NCBI GenBank assembly: GCA_037501455.1
Contig: CM074865.1
Location: 8,877,001 to 8,941,000 of the forward strand
Reading direction: 5' to 3'
DNA: 64,000 nt
From: Lantana camara
Lineage: Eukaryota > Streptophyta > Magnoliopsida > Lamiales > Verbenaceae
This document shows, one piece after another, positions 23,382 to 36,100 of this stretch (positions are counted from its first letter, which is position 1; each line of letters begins with the position of its first letter). Below the pieces are notes generated by a model that worked only from the letters and a program-made list of their open reading frames with translations, was not told the origin of the DNA and ran no database searches. The position numbers and the translations under genes are program-made.

Positions 23382-23425
23382 AGGGGATACATTTGGGATG
23401 GCAATGCATCCCGAGAATACCTTGA

Positions 23426-23623
<198 letters not shown>

Positions 23624-23811
23624 TAGTAAACAGAGCAAATGCCTATTGCATTCTAGAAAGTTAAATCTTCTTACTTTGTGTTCTACAGATACACTGATAT
23701 GCATGCTGACTATACGGGACAAGGATTTGATCAATTGTTGGATGTTATCGATAAGATGAAGAATAAACCCGAAGACAGAAGATTTATCCTTTCAGCTTGG
23801 AATCCTTCTGA

Positions 23812-25406
<1,595 letters not shown>

Positions 25407-25564
25407 TGAAAATTAATCCGCAGAAAAAGGATATAGATTTATTTGATGCGACTAATTTTGAACTTACGAATTATGAGCCTCATCAGAAGTTAGAGATGAA
25501 GATGGCAGTGTAAAAGTTTCCTGGTAGACGGTAGTTGCTGCTCATTTCTGGAATTTAATCTTGT

Positions 25565-25566
<2 letters not shown>

Positions 25567-25612
<46 letters not shown>
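25567..25612. repeat. (TA)n microsatellite
   Basis: About 23 uninterrupted TA repeats downstream of the TS stop codon. Confidence 0.95.
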
Positions 25613-25617
<5 letters not shown>

Positions 25618-25830
25618 TACTTGTGTAGTTTTATGAATTTTTTGATATTTAAAGTTTGAATCTGATGACAAAATTGCAAAACATGTTGATATCATTAACT
25701 TTTGACTTATAATGCCCCTGCATGTTTTAAAAGTATCATTTTGTTATGGTGTATTGTATTGTATATATATTTAATATGTTTAGAAAAATAAATTGATTGT
25801 ATATATTAAATAGGAATTTGGAATCTGCAG

Positions 25831-25906
25831 AAGCAAACGATAGAAGTCGCAAGTTCAATATTGGAGGAAGCAGTGGCGGATTCACAACGAAAATCTATTA
25901 GGACGA
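25831..25906 (+). pseudogene. SABATH exon 2 fragment
   Basis: After an acceptor-like CTGCAG the sequence encodes KQTIEVASSILEEAVADSQR and then a stop. It matches the beginning of SABATH exon 2 at 38056 ([20 protein letters not shown]), the helix next to the methyl-donor pocket. Only about 25 codons remain, with no exon 1 or 3 nearby. It shows that SABATH copies once lay directly downstream of the TS gene. Confidence 0.8.
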
Positions 25907-26367
<461 letters not shown>

Positions 26368-26462
26368 TGTTGGGGTTCCACCCGAGCACACCTGTTCGGC
26401 CCAGAGCAGGAGCCCTGTTCACCTTAGTAATGTCGAACAGCGCATAGGGAAGGTATAGATAA

Positions 26463-26752
26463 GAGGAAGCTCCGAGAATAATGCGATGGCAATATGGAAA
26501 GGGTAATGCTTATCTGGAGATATAGAGATAATTATCTGAATAACTAATAGATAGGAAGGAATCTAGGGTAAATTAAAGAGGAGAACCCAAACAAAATATT
26601 AAAAATAGAGGAAGCTCCGAGAATAACGCGATGGCAATATGGAAAGAGTAATGCTTATCGGGAGATATAGAGATAATTATCTGAATAACTAATAGATAGG
26701 AAGGAATCTAGGGTAAATCAAAGAGGAGAACCCAAACAAAATATTATAAATA
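26463..26752. repeat. 145-bp tandem duplication within an LTR
   Basis: Units 26463-26607 and 26608-26752 both begin GAGGAAGCTCCGAGAATAA and differ at only a few bases, so the promoter-bearing LTR region is doubled. Confidence 0.9.
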
Positions 26753-26953
26753 GAGGAGTTAGGAATATGGATACCATAACACACAATAATACACTGCGAG
26801 AGAAAGAGAGGAAAAGGAAAAACAGAGAGGTACTGGCGCCGCCGTCTGTGGGAATAAAGATCACAGATCAAGCAAAAATATTGAAGTTTCGACCCAGGAA
26901 CTAACCCACATTACTCTAATTAGTTTTGTTACTAATTCTTTTCTCAGAAAGAA

Positions 26954-27540
26954 ATGCCGTGGGAGAGGAATAACCGAGTAAGGGAACGCATGGACGGAGG
27001 AATACCGGAGGATCAGATGGGTGAGAAAAGTGACAATAATCAGGGAAACGGATCGGGAATCAAGGTTGATTTCGTTACCCCTGACCAAGCAAAAAGTGAG
27101 CTAGTAGGGGCCATGGTCTTGCCGGCAGGAATGACCATGGAATAATTAAGAACGATCGTTGAGCTCATCACCGAGGTACAAAAGCATAAAACCGAGCGAG
27201 AAGAAGCGGATCAGAATCGAGCACAGAAACGAGATAAACTTCCCCTGAGGCGATCACAATCACCTATCTCACGAATAAACTTGGAAGATGAAGAGGACTA
27301 CTACTACGAAGATGATCGTACGTTTGCACAAGAAATATCACGGAACAGGGAATCTTGGAATAAACTTGGAAGAAAAGATGCTAGACCTTAAGAAGGTCGT
27401 GGCAGATATGAAGAAAAGCATGGAAGGTCAAGTGGCAGAGAATAGGGGCAACTCGTTCATCCAAGAAATCCTGGAGGAAGATTTGCCAAGAGATTTGCGA
27501 TTGGTGAACATAGCCAGCTATGATGGAACAGGAGATTTGC
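26954..27540 (+). pseudogene. gag fragment of the second Tat element
   Basis: Starts MPWERNNRVRERMDGG and is broken by a TAA near 27143. It continues as a charged, Glu/Lys-rich region with EDEEDYYYEDD, and in another frame (27288 on) reaches FIQEILEEDLPRDLRL and ASYDGTGD, the start of the Retrotrans_gag domain. It ends abruptly at 27540 where LTR sequence begins. It would have been the particle protein; it now has at least one stop and one frame change. Confidence 0.75.
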
Positions 27541-28155
27541 GTCGGAGTTTGGTTGGAGATCGTGCACGCCCCCTCGCCGGGCTACTGATTGACTGAAACT
27601 GAATTAAATGTTAAACTTGATATTTGTAATATCGGGCAATGTGAATTGTATTCTGAACTTATATTGTTTTAGTTATAAAACCTTACCCGAGGTTGTGACT
27701 TGCATGTTATCGGCGCTTATATCTATTATGTCCCTCACTCAGTCTTCCATAAACTGACGCCTCCACCTTTCAGTGTTCTGCAGGTGCGTGCTAGGCGGGA
27801 GTCGGAGTCGTGTCCTGTCTTTTAGTCGGGTCTAGCACACTACACTTTCATGTAATGTAATCTTTGACATTATTATGACATGTTATGTATTTTGGAGATG
27901 ATAATATATTGATATATGATCATAGTTGGTGATAGCATGCTTTTGATACTTGTTATTTAATATTGGATATAGTATGCTTCCGCTTTATTTTCTTATGCAT
28001 TGTGGTAATTGGTTTGGGGTTAGTCCCGCCTAGCTAGTTGTCATTTTGTTTTGTCTTCCGTTCGCTATAGCTTAGTTCATGTATGGATTGTGCGTTTCAT
28101 ATGTGGACTGAGTTGTAGTGCAGGGGATGTGGCACCTTGCGCTTCGGGTGTTACA
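27541..28155 (+). repeat. LTR remnant of a chromovirus-type gypsy
   Basis: About 615 bp ending CTTCGGGTGTTACA. It shares order and motifs (GTGCAGGT, GCTAGGCGGGA, AGTCG, TGGTTTGGGGTTAG, ATGTGGCACCTT) with the 3' part of the LTR ending at 62425. The LTR start is missing and no target duplication is visible, so it replaced the gag-protease joint of the Tat element rather than simply inserting. Confidence 0.7.
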
Positions 28156-29148
28156 CAATGGGGAGCGGATACTATGCGAAAACAATACAAGTATGTTTCC
28201 TCATAGTAGACGCACCATACTCGTACAATGTTATATTGGGAAGACCGTCGTTGGGACTGTTTGAAGCCATAGGTTTCCCCTACCACCTGAAGTTGAAATG
28301 CCCAGTAGGAGAAGGAGTGGGGGAAATACGAGGAGACCAAGTAACAGCAATAAGATGTTATGTGGAGGCCATACGGAAGGAGAAAATAAGAGAGGAACCA
28401 ACTGATAAAGGAACAGTGAATCAAGAAGGTAGTATAAAAAAAAAAGCGAACGAAGAGGAGATATAGGTAAAACCAGAAGGAGAGCTAATGAGCGTAGAAC
28501 TCATACCTGGTTAGCATGAAACAACCACAAGGATAGGATCAGGACTGACACGGGAATTGAAGGAAAGTATAATTGAAACTATGCGAAAAAACGTGGATGT
28601 ATTCACATTCACACCTGATGACTTGACGGGGATCAATCCATCAATTGCCGAACACCATTTGTACGTAATCGAAGAAAGTAAACCAGTCATCCAGAAGAAG
28701 AGGGACTTCGGAGCAGTTAAAGATGCGATCATCCGAACCGAAGCCTGCCCCAAGGATCACTATCCTTTACCGCGAATAGATCAATAGGTAGATTCTACAG
28801 CAAGATGCGAGCTCCTAAACATGATGGATGCAGCTCAGGGATACCACCAAATCCCACTCTCCAAGAAGGATCATAAAAGGGTAAGCTTTAACATCTTCTG
28901 GTACATACTGCTATGTTGTTATGCCTTTCAGACTAAAAAATACAGGAGCTACCTACCAAAGAATGGTGGATAAGATGTTCAAGACACAGATTGGAAGATA
29001 TATGGAAATATACGTGGATGACATGCTAACAAAGAGTCAAACAACTCATAACCATGCCACAGATCTACAGGAAACATTCGATACACTACGGCGCAATAAG
29101 TTGAAACTAAATCCGGCTAAATGCGCATTCGGTGTCCAAGGCGGTAAA
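28156..29148 (+). pseudogene. pol: Protease-RT fragment of the second Tat element
   Basis: Begins with the C-terminal protease region (VDAPYSYNVILGRPSLG). It then carries an acidic linker, the RT fingers (PLPRIDQ followed by a stop, VDSTARCELLNMMDAAQGYHQ), a frame slip near 28880-28920, MPFRLKNTGATYQRM and the catalytic IYVDDMLTKS (near 29015), ending at FGVQGGK. Stops at 28512, 28786 and elsewhere make it non-functional. Compared with the complete Tat element, G is replaced by R in MPFGLKN. Confidence 0.85.
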
Positions 29149-30025
29149 TGTATATACATCATATTGCGAAAAATATATAATATTTGGGGATTTAGTTACG
29201 TGATCTTTGAGTTTTATACCACGTTTGCGAAAAATGGGGAGTAAACGAAAATTTTGATTCTCATCTGGGGAGCAAACGAATTTTTTTTTTGAAAATGGGG
29301 AGCAAACAAAAATTTGAGTCCCCATTTGAGGTTTTTGTCGGGAATTCCCCAAATTATGGGCATAAAATAGGTAAATTTTTGTGACATATATAAATTTGTA
29401 CCGCTCATTTAATTAGGCATTCAAGTTTATCCAAAAACGTTTAAATTTAGCTTTGTTAACTTTTATTGGCCGGTAGTCGTCTCACTTAATAACCCTCCCT
29501 TCATTTCCCTACTCTACATGACTTGATAATAGACTTAGATCCTTGTAGAAATAACTCAAGTTATTCAAGAAAATAAAAACACAATTACTTTCTAATAAAT
29601 AATTTTGTATTTTCGAATTCGCGACGAGATTAGGAGCTCAGCGTTAGAAAATCGAATTTTTATATTTAGGATCAGATCGGATCGATAACTAGCAATCAAA
29701 CATTATCTATCATTCGCTCTTACTATTAAAAATATATGGAATAATTTTGAAATATGAAGATTAGGAACACGTGTGACGACTTAATATGCAGCCGTAGCAT
29801 CATTTAAATTGTAGGAAACATCCGTTTTTCGGGTAGTCCTAAAGTGTCTCATTGTGCGATCAGTTCCCCACAAATTAATTGTCCAAATTTAACACGAGTT
29901 TATTACATCTTAGTTTGCAATAAGTATGTTTTACTTATATATATATATATATATATATATGTAGTACCACCAACTATAACGCTAAAGGAGTTTGAGAGTA
30001 CGTGAATCTACATTACTGCAAAAAC
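29149..30025. other. Non-coding DNA with a GGGGAGCAAACG repeat patch
   Basis: 29150-29350 contains three spaced copies of a GGGGAG(C/T)AAACGAA-type motif and looks like a MITE relic, but I could not fix its ends. The rest, including a TA run at 29938-29960, is featureless AT-rich sequence. Confidence 0.5.
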
Positions 30026-30340
30026 ATGCAAGTCCAGCAAATTCTTCACATGAACAAAGGAGAAGGCGAAACCAGCTACTCCCAAAATTCCCACTTACAG
30101 GTACCTCTTATGATTCTAAATGTTCGCCGTGTGTATAAATAAAAAAATTATTATTTTTAATTATACATTAAAATAAAATTTTCATGTTGCTATTCAACAT
30201 ATCAAAATAGTTGCTCTAAAAATTACTCGATTAATATATATATATAATGTATACTCCATACATTATTATATAGATGGATATGGAATCTGCAAAAGCAAAT
30301 GATAGAAGTTGCCAGTTCAATATAATAGTGGTGGAGGGAG
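30026..30340 (+). pseudogene. SABATH exon 1 and start of exon 2
   Basis: Exon 1 (30026-30100, 25 codons) reads MQVQQILHMNKGEGETSYS and so on to HLQ before a GTACCT donor. The length is the same as exon 1 of the gene at 32926, and it contains the MNKGEGETSY segment that lines the methyl-donor pocket. Exon 2 would start at 30293, but the acceptor reads CAA instead of CAG (30290-30292). Sequence recognisable as KQMIEVASSI runs straight into stops, and the rest of the gene is absent. Confidence 0.85.
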
Positions 30341-30625
30341 CAATGGCTTCCAAATCATATTCATGCCATCTCATATATATAATCATTAATAATAATTTGG
30401 TGGAACGAATTCAACAATCCTTTCTGTTTTAAATTGTCCAATTCGTTGAACATTTCGATTTTATATTATTTATTTACTTTTAGAACTGTACACAAAAAAT
30501 AACGTGAATTTGGTTGCACTTTATAAGCAAATATAATGATCATTAAGAAAGCATATGGGTTTTCTATTTGAGGAAATTCTAACGCAAATCTAATTCGGTC
30601 GAAATCTCAATCAACCACACTACAT

Positions 30626-30766
30626 CTCTGATGCACGGACACTTCTAAAAATATCATTTTGCCGTGTCGTGTCGTGTCGGACACACTTCTCACGTGGAAA
30701 ATTCACAAAAAAATCCGTGTCGCCGTATCCGTGTCGTGTCGCCGTGCCCGTGTCCGTGCAACATAA
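30626..30766. mobile_element. hAT-type MITE with GTGTC repeats
   Basis: A 141-bp element whose ends are CTCTGATGCACGG and the complement of TTATGTTGCACGG, flanked by an 8-bp duplication CACTACAT (30618-30625 and 30767-30774). The interior is reiterated CGTGTCGTGTCG. Same family as 31971-32146. Confidence 0.75.
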
Positions 30767-30774
30767 CACTACAT

Positions 30775-31068
30775 GTATATTATATTTATTATTTAATTGA
30801 TCATTTTTTTAAAAAACTTTTATATATTAACATGATAAATTTAAGACACACATCTTTATATTGATTCGAAAGACTCCCTAAAATTATCCCATTGGAGTTT
30901 GGACAAATATTATATGTCTTCCATGAAACTAAGGGTGGTCCCCGGCCATGCAACAAAGCATCAATTAAATGACATTACTTGCTTTATAATAATTAGTCCT
31001 TTTTTAAATCAGGGACATAATTACTTGAACGAATCGATTATATAGTATACAAATATGTAAAACATGGG

Positions 31069-31107
<39 letters not shown>

Positions 31108-31962
31108 GTGCAATCACATGGGATGGTTAGGGACCCTTAGTTGTGACAGCATAAAAATGTGGCAGAATATCTACTGTAGACGACCACCAGTTCTCTCTGT
31201 CATTCCAATTTAAAAAATGTATAAAAATCAAATTATTATATTCAACTAATTGCATCAATTGATTACAATCGATAACTAACTTCAATTTGACCCCACTAAA
31301 TTTCTTATATTTTTTCTTTTATTGAATTTGTCAATTTCGTTTCCGAAAAGGAGAAGACAAAAAAAAAAAAAAAAACAAACAAACAAACAAAAAAAAGAAA
31401 AACAAAAAAAAAAAAGAAAAACAAAAAAAAACCGTACATATCAATTTTATTGAGTTGCACATTGTAGAAATAACGTAAAAATATGATACTTTCGTCAAGT
31501 ACGTAATAGTTAATGTATTAGTTGAATTAAAGATGTAATTTTACTTACGGCAATACACTGAATTTCATCAAAACTTTAATTTGAAATTAATTATATCTTA
31601 ACCGACATATATATGTACTTATGCGACTAGTCGATTTAATTTTCAATATCGAGTTAATATTAAGTGCCTTACTAATAAAAATTGCGATTAATAAACTAAT
31701 TAATTTTATGTTAATCTCTGGAGTGAGTGTATGAGTTTATATATAATCTGCTCCATAAGAATTTGTACGGTGACTGAGCCAAGGAGCGCATAAGTATATT
31801 CCCGCCTAACATTTTCGATGGAAAGAGAGGAAATAGAGAAAATAATTTCAGTGGTTTAGAGAGTGCCGAAGAAATATCGTATATTTTTATGTAATAATTA
31901 AAAGAATAAAAAATATTATCGCTTTTCTTCACTTTTTTAAATTTTTAATCAAGACTCCCTCT
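30775..31962. other. AT-rich spacer with homopolymer tracts
   Basis: Holds a poly-T run of about 36 bases at 31071-31106 and an A-rich AAAC/AAAG stretch at 31360-31432. No coding or RNA signal is seen. Confidence 0.7.
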
Positions 31963-31970
31963 ATTCGTAC

Positions 31971-32146
31971 CTATGATACACGGACACGGACACGGCGACA
32001 CGGACACGACACGACACGACATGGATACGGCGACATGGATTTTTTTTTGAATTTCCCACGTAAGGAGTGTCGGACACGTGTCCGACACGACACGACACGA
32101 CACGACACGACAAAATAATATTTTTAGAAGTGTCCGTGCATCATAG
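31971..32146. mobile_element. hAT-type MITE with GACAC repeats
   Basis: Terminal inverted repeats CTATGATACACGGACAC and CTATGATGCACGGACAC with a perfect 8-bp duplication ATTCGTAC (31963-31970 and 32147-32154). The interior is made of tandem ACACG/GACAC units. Confidence 0.88.
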
Positions 32147-32385
32147 ATTCGTACATATGGTTTTATTATCCATTAAAACTTTTTAATATAATTAATTAAA
32201 TATTTTAAGCGCGATTACAAGCTTGAATCGTACCTAAGTCCAGCTAAAAATACATGTTTTCCCCATGTTTTTGGAAATTAAAAGAAGATCATCACAATAA
32301 ATAAGATCACAATGGAATGGGCAGTGGTCCTAATTTTACTAAATAATTACCTTTTCATTTCATAACTCCACCTTAATAAATCAAG

Positions 32386-32668
32386 GAGTTTATTGCACCA
32401 AAAACCTTGTAATATACCTAATTAGCATTCAAAACCCTGTGATTTGAAAATTCTCAAAGCGAACCCTGTAATTGTAATAAATTAGCATTTAATTAGAATT
32501 TCAAACCCTACAGCCGTGGTTGTAGGGTTTTGAGTGCTAACATTAATATAATCACAGGGTTTTCAGTGCTAATTTATATAATCACAGGGTTCTCTTTGAG
32601 AATTTTCAAATCACAGGGTTCAGAGTGCTAATTAGGCATAACACAAGGGGTATCCAAGCAAAAAACTC
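32386..32668. mobile_element. Short MULE-type MITE in the SABATH upstream region
   Basis: A 283-bp element with ends GAGTTTATTGCACC and GAGTTTTTTGCTTG (complement) and repeated CACAGGGTT/GCTAATT motifs like those of the MULE at 2260-3904. It is flanked by a 10-bp duplication ATAAATC(A/C)AG (32376-32385 and 32669-32678, one mismatch). Its two halves are largely inverted copies, so RNA from it would fold back. Confidence 0.85.
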
Positions 32669-32867
32669 ATAAATCCAGTACATAATTATTTAGTAATTCT
32701 TTTCTTTAATCCAACTTAACCATAATCATTCAATTAAAACCAACTCATAATATTCGAAATACGCATCCAAATCAATTATATTCTATTTTCAACAAGCATA
32801 ACAAATTATTCAATCCAAATTAATTAACTCGAGTTAATTATGCCCTAATCTCAGCCTAATTATCTCC

Positions 32868-32875
32868 TATAAATA
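32868..32875 (+). promoter_or_regulatory. TATA box of the SABATH gene
   Basis: TATAAATA lies 50 bp before the ATG at 32926, giving a short leader if transcription starts near 32900. The sequence between the MITE (ending 32668) and this box is about 200 bp of AT-rich promoter. Confidence 0.6.
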
Positions 32876-32933
32876 GCACCCATTACTATCAAATTCGCTA
32901 AACAATTAATCCACAGTGCAAGAACATGGAAGC

Positions 32934-33098
32934 TGTTAGATTGTAGATATTGAGAAAAGAATTCATTGTATCCTTTTTTTTTCATCATGTTACAGGAGAC
33001 CTAGTATTTATCATAAAGAATCCCTACAAGTCAGGGATCCAACAAATCAAATATTTAAGGTAACAGAATTATCTCCTAATTATCCGTATTTCCTAACA
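32934..33098 (-). repeat. 3' LTR of the young copia
   Basis: 165 bp, TGTTAG...CTAACA, nearly identical to the LTR at 37719-37883. Confidence 0.95.
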
Positions 33099-33110
33099 CT
33101 CCCCCTCAAG

Positions 33111-36100
33111 CTAAGTAATCGGATCCTCGATTTTTAGCTTGTCCAAAGTATCCTTGAACACCTGTCCTGTAACTGCTTTGGTCAATATATCAGCTAACTG
33201 GTCATCTGACCGCACGTAAGTAAGTCCAATGGTGCCATCTTCTAACTTCTCTTTGATGAAGTGTCTATCTACTTCCACGTGCTTGGTCCTGTCGTGTTGC
33301 ACTGGATTCTCAGAAATGCTGATCGCGGCCTTATTGTCATATCTCAATTGCCCGGGGCTATTTGGAATCATTCCAATCTCGGTCATTAGTTTCCTTAGCC
33401 AAATGATTTCTGTCACTGCCTTCGCGATACCTCTAAATTCAGCTTCAGCACTCGAGAGGGCCACAACTCTCTGCTTCTTGCTCCTCCAAGTGACTACATT
33501 TCCTCCAACAAGGGTGAAGAACCCTGAGGTGGACCTCCTATCATTTGGGTTCCCTGCCCAATCAGCGTCTGTGTATGCTTCAATATTGAAGTGTCCATGT
33601 CTTCCAAACATGATTCCACACCCAATAAAGCCCTTTAAGTACCGAATTATTCTCATAACTGTCTCCATGTGACCTTTTTGAGGCTTGTGCATGAACTGAC
33701 TTACTATCCCAATAGCATAGGCTATGTCAGGTCTAGTATGAGACAGATATATCAACTTTCCCACCAATCGTTGATACCTGTCCTTATCAGTTAGCTCTTC
33801 CTCTTCTTGTACCCTGAGCCTGTGATTAACTTGGATGGGGGTGTGAACAGGCTTGCAATCCAACATCCCAACTTCAGCCAAAAGATCAAGGACATATTTT
33901 CTCTGTGAGATGAAGATCCCTTGCTTTGATCTCATAACTTCAATCCCTAGAAAGTACTTTAAGCCTCCTAAGTCCTTCATTTCAAATTCTCTGAACAGAT
34001 TTCTTTTGAGTTGCTCCATCTCCTCCTTATCGTTTCCTGTGATAATCATATCGTCCACATAGATAATTAGGCATGTAACCAAGTTACCCCTGTTCTTTAG
34101 AAACAAAGTATGGTCTGAATTACTTTGCCTGTACCCATATGCCTTCATGGCAACTGTGAACCTCCCAAACCATGCCCGAGGTGATTGCTTAAGCCCATAC
34201 AATGCCTTTCGGAGTCTGTAAACTTCATTCTTTCCAAAGCAATCAGAGAAGCCAGGAGGAGCTTCCATATATACCTCTTCTAACAACTCCCCATGGAGAA
34301 ATGCATTCTTCACATCAAATTGGTGCAGTGGCCAATTCTGATTGGCTGCGATGGAGAGAATAACTCGTACTGTGTCAATCTTTGCCACAGGGGAAAAAGT
34401 CTCAGAGTAGTCGATCCCGTACGTTTGGGTGTATCCCTTGGCTACAAGTCGTACTTTGTATCTCTTCACAGTTCCATCTGCCTTATACTTGATGGTGAAC
34501 ACCCACTTGCACCCTACTGGTTTGGTGTGTTGGGGTAGTTTACATTTTTCCCAAGTATTGTTCTTCGCCAAAGCCTCCATCTCTATTAGCAAGGCTTTTC
34601 TCCATTCATCCACTTCCATGGCTTCCTGAGCCGTTCTCGGGATCTGTTCTGTGTAAAGATTTCCCACAAAAGCTCTTGCCTTCTTAGTCATGCTGCCTTT
34701 CACCATATTCCCCACAGGGTATCTAGAAGACCGTGGGTTCTGATCAGGGGAATATCGGTTTGGAGGAACCCCCCTTGTACTCCTTGGTGGCAAGGTGTAC
34801 CTGTTGTTGTCTTTGTTATCTGAAACAGGGTTAACTGCATCTGGAATATCATCAAATTCAGAGATTGAATGAGAAGGAACTAGGGTAGTTACCTCGTTTT
34901 GGACATCATGCGGAGGAGTATGATTGGAGGTGGTACTGAGCTCGTTGTTGGTGGGGTCGGGATTGGACTGAGACGGTAGACTTAGATCAAATACCGGTTC
35001 ACTCAGCCAGCATAAAGAGTCACTCGAATGCTCCCCCTGAGAGCTATGCTGGTTCTGAAAGAAATATTCGGTCTCGAGGAACTGGCAATCCATAGTAACG
35101 TGTATACGGCGTGTCACAGTGTTGTAGCATCTATATCCTTTCTGATGGGGTGCATACCCGATGAAAACACACTTCACAGCATAAGGATCTAACTTAGTCC
35201 TCTCGTGTTTCGGAACATGGACAAATACCGAGCAACCGAAGACCCGGGGAGGCAAAGTCAGTGCCGGAGGGACAGATACTTGTGTTTGGAAAACAGAGAA
35301 GGGCGTTTGGTGATTAAGGATCCTGGTGGGTAATTTGTTTGTGAGATAGGCCGCGGTGGCAACAGCATCAGGCCAGAAATGATTCGGGACATGAGATTCG
35401 GTTAAGAGGGCTTTGGTCATGTCAAGGAGAGTTCTGTTTTTCCTTTCGGCAACGCCATTTTGTTGAGGTGTGTTTGGGCAGGAGGTTTGGTGGATAAGGC
35501 CCTGTTGGTTGGCAAAATTACTCATTTGTTGATTCACAAATTCACGACCATTATCAGATCTCAACACTTTAATTTTCTGGTTATATTCAGTCTGAACCAT
35601 GTTGAAGAAAGTAACAAATGTGTCAAAGACATCTGATTTGTGCCGAAGGAAATATACCCAAGACATGCGAGAGTAATCATCAATAAACAGCACGAAATAC
35701 CGAAACTGATTCTGATTAGTAACCGGGGCTGGTCCCCAAACATCTGAATGAACAAGAGAAAAAACTGAAGAAACCCGAGTGTTTGTGGGTTTAAATGAAG
35801 TTCTATGGCTCTTTGCAACGGAACAAGTTTCACAAGATAAATTTAAATGCTGAGTATTCTGAAACAAGGTGGGAAACAACATTCTAAGATACCCAATCGA
35901 GGGATGTCCAAGACGCCGATGCCAAAACCAGATTTGTGTCTCAGCAGTGCCCTTTGATAGAAATGCCCGAGAAGGTTGATCCAGCTCATCCACATAATAA
36001 AGTCCATCCCGCTCAGTACCACGCCCAATTATCTCCTTCGTATGAATGTCCTGTAACAAGCAGAAATGAGGATAGATCAGAACCGCGCAATTCAATTCAC

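Larger units (their letters stand above)
1..23394. repeat. Segmental duplication, copy 1 (interrupted)
   Basis: Base 1 corresponds to base 43301, and the two stretches run collinear with only scattered substitutions through old copia gag and LTR, SABATH exons 3-4, intergenic DNA and the first TS exon. Copy 1 is interrupted by elements at 2260-3904, 7565-8218, 8530-8914 and 9505-22770, each absent from the partner. It also lacks a 1.46-kb block that is present in the partner. The left end lies outside the window. The right end of shared sequence is near 23394, where the partner is cut by another transposon. Confidence 0.93.
26368..29148 (+). mobile_element. Second Tat-type gypsy element, truncated and rearranged
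   Basis: The LTR starts TGTTGGGG at 26368 and ends just before a primer-binding site TGGCGCCGCCGTCTGTGG at 26834. Gag-like frames follow (26954-27540), then an unrelated LTR remnant (27541-28155), then protease-end, reverse transcriptase and a stop at FGVQGGK (29146-29148), where the element is cut off. There is no 3' LTR, RNase H or integrase. The leader, gag style and RT resemble the complete Tat element, but the sequence is a different family. Confidence 0.85.
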
